DNA from: Ovis canadensis
Taxonomy: Eukaryota > Chordata > Mammalia > Artiodactyla > Bovidae
Length of the DNA stretch: 64,000 bases
Assembly (NCBI RefSeq): GCF_042477335.2
Contig: NC_091256.1
Span: forward strand, 39,276,001 to 39,340,000
Reading direction: 5' to 3'
The notes under the pieces: generated by a model
The model's database searches: none
What the model was told of the DNA's origin: nothing
The model's input: the letters and a program-made list of their open reading frames with translations, nothing else
Shown: piece after piece, positions 57,254 through 64,000 of the stretch
Numbering within the stretch: position 1 is the stretch's first letter
How the letters are laid out: each line of letters begins with the position of its first letter
Program-made: the position numbers and the translations under genes

Positions 57254-58431
57254 GAATTGCCTTCTTATTAAATACCCTTCAATGTCGTGGATAAAAGCAG
57301 ACTCTAGACTCAGGGGCCAGAGTTCAGAAACTCATGCTGGCTTATTGACTGTGTAACCTTGGGAAGGTTACTTAACCTCTCTGGACTTTTTCTTTTTTCT
57401 TCAGTACCTCATGAGGTTGCTGTGAACATTAGACTAAAGTGCCCAGCACACAGTCAACATTTAATCAACGTTAGCTATTTTTGTTACTAGTCCTAAGTGT
57501 GTTCTGCACTTGGTCACCAAGCAAAGGAGAGAGCCTGGCCAGTGCATGGAGGGCTAGATGTCAATGGCAGCTCATAATACTGGCCCCAAACACAGTGATA
57601 TTGTTTATCTCTGCTAAGATCTTGAAGTACTTTAAAATCTCAACTTATCAATTTTCACAAGAGTTCCTTGCCATAAGTTGGAATCCAATATAATCAACCT
57701 CGGGAGGGGTTAATGACCTGCTCAAGGTTACTGGCCAGGGTCAACCACAGGCTAGAAATAGAAATTGGCTCCACCATCACCTCTTTGTCTCACTAGCTTC
57801 CTCCCAATGTGGTTTTGGCAAAGATAAAACACATAGGAGTGATGTAGCAACTGGAGTGAAGGTCAAAGAACAGCATCTGTGTTTAGCCCAGCCTTGATGA
57901 TGCTTTTGTTCCTTCATCCTCCCACAAGCAGGCTGATATATCCAGCAGCCTCCTGTCCTTCTCTAAGCACTCAAAATAGTATTCCCTGACCTCCATTCAC
58001 CAGGATAAGCCAGTGAGAGGAAGAGAGGGAGCGCTGGAAATGCCGCTGGAAGGGCTGACAGGCAGAAAGCGGCTCCCTGACCTCAGACCTTTCTGCATCA
58101 ACACCTTCTTCTCAACCTTGGCTGCCTCCTGCCATCACAGCAGTCACACTAGCTCCTTGGAAGGACCCCGCAATGCCTTCGCTGCTTCCAAAAGCAGGAA
58201 AAGTTCTCAGCAGCCTGAACATCCTGCGGCCGAGTTGGCGACAGCCCTATCTATGACTGCAAAAGCAGTTAGGCTCAGGAAAAAAAGCAAAACAGAAAAG
58301 TCAGAAAACCATGTAACAAAGCTCAATGAAGAAATTCATCCTGGATGTGTGTCAATGTGTGTGTGTATGTTTTCCAACCTCTCTCTGCCCTCCCTCTCCG
58401 ATACTCAGAGCTCCTTGCTTCTAACAGCTAA
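57254..58431. other. Mostly unassigned, with a MIR
   Basis: The MIR at 57305-57475 is listed separately. An open frame at 58013-58468 (GTG or ATG start uncertain) has no recognisable domain and runs into a SINE. A short GT-rich stretch lies at 58347-58370. Confidence 0.45.
57305..57475 (+). mobile_element. MIR SINE
   Basis: Forward MIR: 'ctgtgtaaccttgggaaggt', 'acttaacctctctggac' and 'catgaggttgctgtgaacat'. Confidence 0.85.
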
Positions 58432-58444
58432 TAATTTATGGGGT

Positions 58445-58656
58445 GCATGCCTGCTCAGTCATGTCTGACTCTTTGCGACCCCCATGGACTGTAGCCTGCC
58501 AGGCGCCTCTGTCCATGGGATTTCCCAGGCAAGAATACTGGAGTGGATTGCCATTTCCTTCTCCAGGGGATCTTCCTGACCCAGGAATCAAACCCGTCTC
58601 TCTTGCATCTCCTGCATTGGCAAGCAGATTCTTTACTATTGCTCCCCCTGGGTACC
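58445..58656 (-). mobile_element. Bov-tA SINE
   Basis: This reversed copy is flanked by taatttatggggt (58432-58444) and taatttatggagt (58657-58669), one mismatch. Confidence 0.95.
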
Positions 58657-58669
58657 TAATTTATGGAGT

Positions 58670-60461
58670 ACCATACTGCATTCAGAGTCTCCCATGATCA
58701 CCCGGATTGTTATCGCTCCGGGGAGACTGTTGCCTAAGTCGTTGGGACTGAATGGGCACGTAAGTCACAGGTGAACAGTAAGAGACAGTGACCTAAGATG
58801 GTACTCTGAGCTTCATCAGGGCTTGGGAAGAAGTGGTCTGAGGAGGTCACAAAGGACAATGGAAGAGTCTGGTCTGCCTAACTTACCAGTAGTAGTGATA
58901 AGGAAGCCGATGGGAGGGATGCCAGGAAGGTAGAGAACTATAAACAGTGAATTCCTGACCAAGCTATCAGGCAGCCTCTGTTATGACAACACATGCCTGG
59001 AGTGGCTTCCTGATAACCCAAACTTGGGCTCTGGGAGAGCAAGATGTATAAAGAGGTCTAGCCTAAGACTAAGGCCATGAACACCTTGGATTCTGCCAGA
59101 TATTACCTGGGGACTGGTCAGTCACTTCCTTCATAGGAACCTTTTGTTCAGGATTTTTGCTTGCAGGTCTTTGTGTCTGCTTTTTATTGCTCGTTACACA
59201 GAGAATTTCAAGAAATAACTTCCTCTGGGTCTCTGCCCTCCAACAGCTTACAAAATATGGCAGAATAGATAAGACACGTACACAGTGCTGCTGTTGTGAG
59301 GGAATGTACTAGAATGCTTTTCTGGAGTCATTTTTACAAAAGTATGTACCCCTAGAACAGTGCTCAAAAGTCTCTTTTTAACATTTCTAGTTAATATTCA
59401 CATCAAATGGTAAAAGCTGTTTGTTTGCTTTTATATGCATTTTAAATACCCTCCCATATAACTGGTAGGCTGCTGTCTATGGGGTCGCACAGAGTCAGAC
59501 ATGACTGAAGCGACTTAGGAGCAGCAGCAGCATATATCTTATTTCATCTGATTGTGGATACCATCAATAGAAGGTGCACTTTTATTTTTGTATACCAGAA
59601 AGGAAGAAAAAAATTTCTGATTGAAAAATGCACCTTGATTTCAGAGATATCAACATGTGAAAAAAACGTGCATCTGATACAATATTAGACCTGATACAAT
59701 ATTAGGCTTAACGAAACCTCATTTTTATCAGCTTCTTGCCATACATCAGAGAAACGCACCTCACTGTGCAAATTCAATGCAAGGCCAGCCTGCTTTATGG
59801 TTAATCTCACCGAAGAAAAACCAGGAGGAAGGAAGGGGGAAAGATGAATTTAATGTTTCTATGGATGAGATACTAGACGTATAAGCATGTCTATTCATCC
59901 CACCTCTGCTTTCTGGGTCTGCCAAATAATTGAACTCAGCATTAATGGAGAGGGATCTGACGAAAGGAAAGGAGGTGCTTTCTTGACTTGTTTTCTACAA
60001 AAAGATTTGCCTCTACCCAGGGCGGCGTGTGGGCTGTGCTACGGGAACGGTTCCGGCAGTCAAGCCGGATGAAAGCTTTGTGGTGAAGGCATCTGATCAG
60101 AGCTTGAAGGTAAAAGCATCTCAAGACTAAAAATACAGGAAGACAGGAAGACATGTGGCATGGCTGGGCCCTTGGTTCCACCTCGTTAGTGACAGCAGAC
60201 AGTAGGCAACAAAGCTGGAGAAAGAGGAAGGCAGCAGGCTCAAAGCAGCACACGAAGGGTTAAGGATTTTGGCCCTTTTTAGGCTGGCCATGGGCCACCA
60301 TAAGGTTTTTGAGCTTGGGAATAATTGATACAAAATAACATTTCAGGGGTGGAAAAACAGTATTTCAGGGGGAAAAAGCAGAATTTTAGATGACAAATTT
60401 GTAGGTGACAAATTTGAAAAGGTAAAAGTAGAAAGAACCAATGAAAATTTTAAAAGTCACC
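58670..60461. other. Mostly unassigned sequence
   Basis: Only a Bov-A2 3' fragment (59462-59540) was recognised. Two overlapping short palindromes at 60044-60068 lie in otherwise unique-looking sequence. Open frames up to 103 codons show no domain. Confidence 0.45.
59462..59540 (+). mobile_element. Bov-A2 SINE 3' fragment
   Basis: 'ctggtaggctgctgtctatg' to 'gaagcgacttaggagcagca', then an AGC tail. Confidence 0.85.
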
Positions 60462-60765
60462 TTTTTAAAGTTTTATTTTTTATTGAAGTGTAATTCATTC
60501 ACAGTGTTGTATTAATTTCTGCTGCACAGCAAAGTGACTCCATCACACACATATATACATTAAAAAAAAAAAAATTCTTTTCCACTATGGCTTATCCCAG
60601 GACATTGAGAATAGTTCTCTGTGCTATACAGTTAGACCTTGTTGTTTATCCATTCTGTATGTAATAGTTCGTATCTACTAATCCCAAATTCCCAGGCCAT
60701 TGCTCTCCCGCCCCACCTGCCCCTTGGCAACCACCCGTCTGTGTCTGTGAGTCTGGTTCTGAAAA
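60462..60765 (-). mobile_element. L1 3' end
   Basis: Reversed L1 terminus: 'gtgtaattcattcacagtgt', 'gctatacagttagaccttgt' and 'cttggcaaccacccgtctgt'. Confidence 0.8.
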
Positions 60766-61254
60766 CTAACATTTATTGAGTGCACTATTGACAGAAACAG
60801 GAAATTAAAGGAAAGAGCTGTTTGGAGACAGCAGTGGTAGAGATAATTGAGTTGGAGGATGAATTTGAGATAATGGAAGAAATAGCCACAAAGTAAATTG
60901 GAGACACAGAAATGACTGGGGAAAGAAAGGATTTCGATCACATTCGGGAATCCTTTTCGTAGAAGTGCAGGTTGAGTCACGGTGTTCTGAAGTCATGGGA
61001 AAAAGATAGAATTTAGACACTTCCCAACTTAGAAATGAGGAGCTCCAAAAGAACACAGGAAGTGGGTTGTTTTAATTCTGGGACACTTTGTCCCCCAGAG
61101 TCAAACATAAACGTTGGTTGGAGTTCCACACGTGTCCACAGATGCCTAAATTACTCATAAGTTGGTTAAAATAGACGATATTGGGGGAGGGGAAGAAAAA
61201 AGAAAAGGTAATATTTAGAAAGGAGGCACTTTAGGATCTTAATTAAGAAATTGT
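60766..61254. other. Unassigned sequence
   Basis: No feature was recognised. Confidence 0.45.
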
Positions 61255-61775
61255 TTTTTGCAGAAATAGACTCAGATATAGAAAATAAACTTATGGTTAC
61301 CAAAGGGAAAGGGGAAAAGAGGAATAAATTAGGGGTATGGAATTAGCAAATACAAACTACTGTATATAAAATAGATAAACAACAAGGTCCTACTGTATAG
61401 CGTAAGGAACTATGTTCATTATCTTGTAATAAGGGCTTCCCTGGTGGCTCAGAGGTTAAAGTGTCTGCCTGGAATGTGGGAGATCCGGGTTCGATCCCTG
61501 GGTCGGGAAGATCCCCTGGAGAAGGAAACGGCAACCCACTCCAGTACTCTTGCCTGGAGAATCCAATGGAGGGAGGAGCCTGGTAGGCTACAGTTCATGG
61601 GGTTGCAAAGAGTCAGACACGACTGAGCGACTTCACGTATCACGTAACCTATAATGGAAAAGAATCTGAGAAAGAATATATATACATATATGTATATATC
61701 TGAATCACTTTGCTGTATATCAGAAACACAACACTGGAAATTAACTCTAATTCAATTTGAAAAAAGAAATTGTTT
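61255..61775 (+). mobile_element. Ruminant L1 3' end, split by a Bov-tA
   Basis: 61255-61432 ('aaacttatggttaccaaagg', 'aacaaggtcctactgtatag') continues after the SINE at 61645 with 'cctataatggaaaagaatct' and 'ctgaatcactttgctgtata'. Confidence 0.85.
61433..61640 (+). mobile_element. Bov-tA SINE in L1
   Basis: It starts 'gggcttccctggtggctcag', has 'ggttcgatccctgggtcggg' and ends 'cagacacgactgagcgactt'. No clear target duplication was found. Confidence 0.94.
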
Positions 61776-62069
61776 TTTAAATTAGAAACTATTTGAAATA
61801 TTCAGAGTACAAATAAAAATATAATACAGACGTCTTACCCACCTCCCAAATATTTCAAAAGTCAATTTTTTATATATTTGCTCAGATTCTTTTTTAACAT
61901 TTCTCCTAAAGAAAAACCAGACAGATACAACTGAGATCATCCTCACTGCTTCTCTTCTTCCCTGGAGACAAGCACTCTTCTCCTATTGCTCTGAAGCCCT
62001 TCTAATTATTTCTATACTTTTATGACATAGGATGAGAGAGCCAAAAATATTATGTTAGATGTTTTATTT

Positions 62070-63330
62070 ATACACATGATATAATAACATACATGTCCTT
62101 TTGCAATTTTCATTTCATTCAACACTCATATTATGTTTTGGAAATTTATCCATAATTACATATAGTTATGAGTATATATGTGACTTATATTTATGAATTA
62201 TGTATAATTATATATATATAATAATGGAATACATTCATTAAACTTTTGTGTAGTGTGCCATTAATATGAATATGCCATGAATTATTTCTCCATTTTTTTT
62301 CTAGTTTTAACTATTATAAACAATGCTGTAATGGACATACAAGTGTGTGTTCCAGGTATATGTTGTGCACTTGCCCAAGACTTTCTGAGGGGTATATATT
62401 TAGAAGTAGAATCCTAGATTGTAGAATATTAATATAAACATTTCTAGCAGATATTGCCAAACTGCTTTCTAAGTATATGTATTAAACTACACAGCAACTA
62501 ATACTTGGTATTCAGTTCAGTTCAGTCGCTCAGTCGTGTCCAACTCTTTGCGACCCCATGAATCGCAGCACACCAGGCCTCCCTGTCCATCACCAACTCC
62601 CGGAGTCCATCCAAACCCATGTCCATTGAGTTGGTGATGCCATCCAGTCATCTCATCCTCCATTGTCCCCTTCTCCTCCTGCCCTCAATCTTTCCCAGCA
62701 TCAGGGTCTTTTCAAATGAGTCAGCTCTTTGCGTCTGATGGCCAAAGTATTGGAGTTTCAGCTTCAACATCAGTCCTTCCAATGAACACCCAGGACTGAT
62801 CTCCTTTAGGATGGACTGGTTGGATCTCCTTGCAGTCCAAGGGACTCTCAAGAGTCTTCTCCAACACTACAGTTCAAAAGCGTCAATTCTTCTGCGCTCA
62901 GCTTTCTTTATAGTCCAACTCTCACATCCATACATGACCGCTGGAAAAACCATAGCCTTGACTAGACGGACCTTTGTTGACAAACTAATACTCGGTATTA
63001 CCAGACTTAAAAATATTTTGCTCATCTAATGGGCATAAATTGGTGTCTTGTTTTCTAATTTGCATTTTTCTGATCACCAAAGAGTGTAGGCATTGGTCAT
63101 CCAAGTGTTCCTTTCTGGGAATGGAATTGCTTATTCTAACTTACGCCCTTTTTTTCTATGAGGTTGATGATTTTTTTTAAACTGCTTTGTGGTCCTTTGT
63201 ATATTTTGGATAGGGATCCTTTTATTTGGATAGAATCCTTTGGATAGTAAATCCTTTTATTTAGCCTGTGTTCTAAATATCTTCTCCAGCCTATGTCTTG
63301 TCTTTTAACACTGTTCACAGTATCTTTAAT
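62070..63330 (-). mobile_element. Old L1 3' region, split by a BovB
   Basis: Reversed old L1 sequence: 'ctattataaacaatgctgta', 'gatattgccaaactgctttc', then after the BovB 'tctaatttgcatttttctga' and 'ccttttatttagcctgtgtt'. It includes an AT-repeat at about 62200-62222. Confidence 0.65.
62513..62982 (-). mobile_element. BovB LINE in old L1
   Basis: This reversed copy is flanked by aactaatacttggtatt (62496-62512) and aactaatactcggtatt (62983-62999), one mismatch in 17. Confidence 0.96.
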
Positions 63331-63454
63331 TTTTTAATTATGAAAATGTCCAATCACCCATAAAAATTAAAAGAAAATACTCAACCATTAAAAGGGTTTT
63401 GTGTTCTTCATCATAAATCGTTTTTTCTTTCTTATATTTCTACTAACATTTTTT

Positions 63455-63668
63455 ACACTTTTTATGTTGCATTGGGATATAGTGGATTAGTAAACAACGT
63501 TGTGATAGTTTCAGGTGCATAGCAAAGAGATTCAGCCATATATATATATGTATATGTATCCATTCTACCCCAAACTCCTCTCCCATCCAGGCTGCCACAT
63601 AACTTTGAGCAGAGATCCACGTGCTATACAGTAGGTCCTTGTTGATTGTCCATTTTATATATGTTTTT
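63455..63668 (-). mobile_element. Ruminant L1 3' end
   Basis: Reversed terminus with 'gtaaacaacgttgtgatagt', a TA repeat at about 63539-63556, and 'gctatacagtaggtccttgt'. Confidence 0.82.
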
Positions 63669-63767
63669 GCTAACATATTTTATAGCAAAGCCAAGATGGT
63701 ACGTCATTTCACTACTACATACTTCAGTAAGCATCTACACAACTATGGTATTTTCCTTGTTTAAAAA

Positions 63768-63890
63768 ATTGTATTTATTTTTATTTCTTGGGCCATGTGG
63801 CCTGTAGGATCTTAGTTCCCCAACCAGAGATTAAACCTGGACCACCTGCACTGGAAACTTGGGGTTTTAACCACCCGACCAGGGCAATCT
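63768..63890 (-). mobile_element. CHR-2-type SINE
   Basis: Reversed copy: 'gggccatgtggcctgtagga', 'cttagttccccaaccagaga', and head remnant 'accacccgaccagggcaat'. Confidence 0.88.
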
Positions 63891-64000
63891 TATGGACATT
63901 TTCTTATGTTATCATGCCATGATATGATACCTATCAAAATTAACAATCATTCTTTCATATCACCTAATATATGCTGATTTTGGATACATGGAAGTTTTTA

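Noticed and set aside
58013-58468. 151-codon open frame on the plus strand
   Set aside because: No domain, low complexity in places, and its last codons lie in a Bov-tA SINE. It is best explained as chance.
61433-61500. Possible tRNA gene (A- and B-box-like sequence)
   Set aside because: The boxes belong to the tRNA-Glu-derived head of a Bov-tA SINE. The same applies to every similar head in the window, and no complete cloverleaf was seen.
1-64000. CRISPR array, operon, phage or other bacterial system
   Set aside because: No regularly spaced repeats, no ribosome-binding-site spaced gene clusters and no bacterial coding density. The repeat families are those of a ruminant genome.

Overview
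The window reads as nuclear DNA of a pecoran ruminant (cattle, sheep, goat or a relative). The evidence is the repeat content: at least fourteen BovB (RTE) LINE fragments, tRNA-Glu-derived CHR SINEs, Bov-tA and Bov-A2 SINEs, ruminant L1 3' ends and a mariner. BovB with BovB-derived SINEs is diagnostic of ruminants. I cannot tell the species. No functional multi-exon gene, RNA gene or CpG-island promoter could be supported, so the window is probably intergenic or inside a very large intron.

Layout. 1-5 kb: an L2 copy carrying two CHR SINEs, an L1 3' end split by a Bov-A2, and a BovB. 5.3-7.1 kb: an L1 split by a cytochrome c (CYCS) retrocopy with a 19-bp target-site duplication. 7.4-10.3 kb: an L1 3' end, then a long antisense L2 with readable reverse-transcriptase traces, split by a SINE and a BovB. 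12.4-14.1 kb: L2, MER5-like DNA and a POLR3K retrocopy. 14.6-17.7 kb: a SINE, a mariner with a SINE inside it, and an L1. 18.5-21.9 kb: two BovB copies head-to-tail, the second split by two SINEs. 24.5-29.4 kb: a decayed endogenous retrovirus (RT, RNase H, integrase, then a dUTPase-like segment; ERV-L style) that leads into another BovB. 30.5-34.4 kb: antisense L2, a MIR, a Bov-A2, a BovB and old AT-rich L1. 35-37.7 kb: a SINE, L2, unassigned sequence and a SINE. 38-42.3 kb: the quietest part, with two CHR SINEs at its left edge, MIRs and unassigned sequence. 42.3-46 kb: BovB, a run of SINEs, a second BovB and a MaLR-type LTR. 46-49 kb: mostly unassigned, with a small CpG-enriched patch. 49.1-51.4 kb: a deep nest of DNA transposon, L1, second L1, BovB and SINEs. 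52-55 kb: unassigned GC-rich sequence with a tandem duplication of about 139 bp, then L1 3' ends. 55.2-64 kb: two more BovB copies, unassigned sequence, L1 3' ends, a last BovB inside an AT-rich L1, and a terminal CHR SINE.

The only recognisable protein-coding homologies to host genes are the two intronless copies. CYCS keeps its haem ligands and reading frame but has GTG where the initiator ATG should be. POLR3K keeps both zinc-ribbon cysteine sets but lacks its first codon. Everything else with coding similarity is transposon or retrovirus. I found no previously undescribed system. The items most worth a second look are the retrovirus domain order, the tail-to-tail BovB pair, the nested stack near 50 kb, the repeated use of one target site by two CHR SINEs, the 139-bp tandem duplication, and a few unassigned patches that may be conserved non-coding DNA. 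Family names come from recognition by eye. Boundaries without a target-site duplication are good to roughly 10-30 bases.
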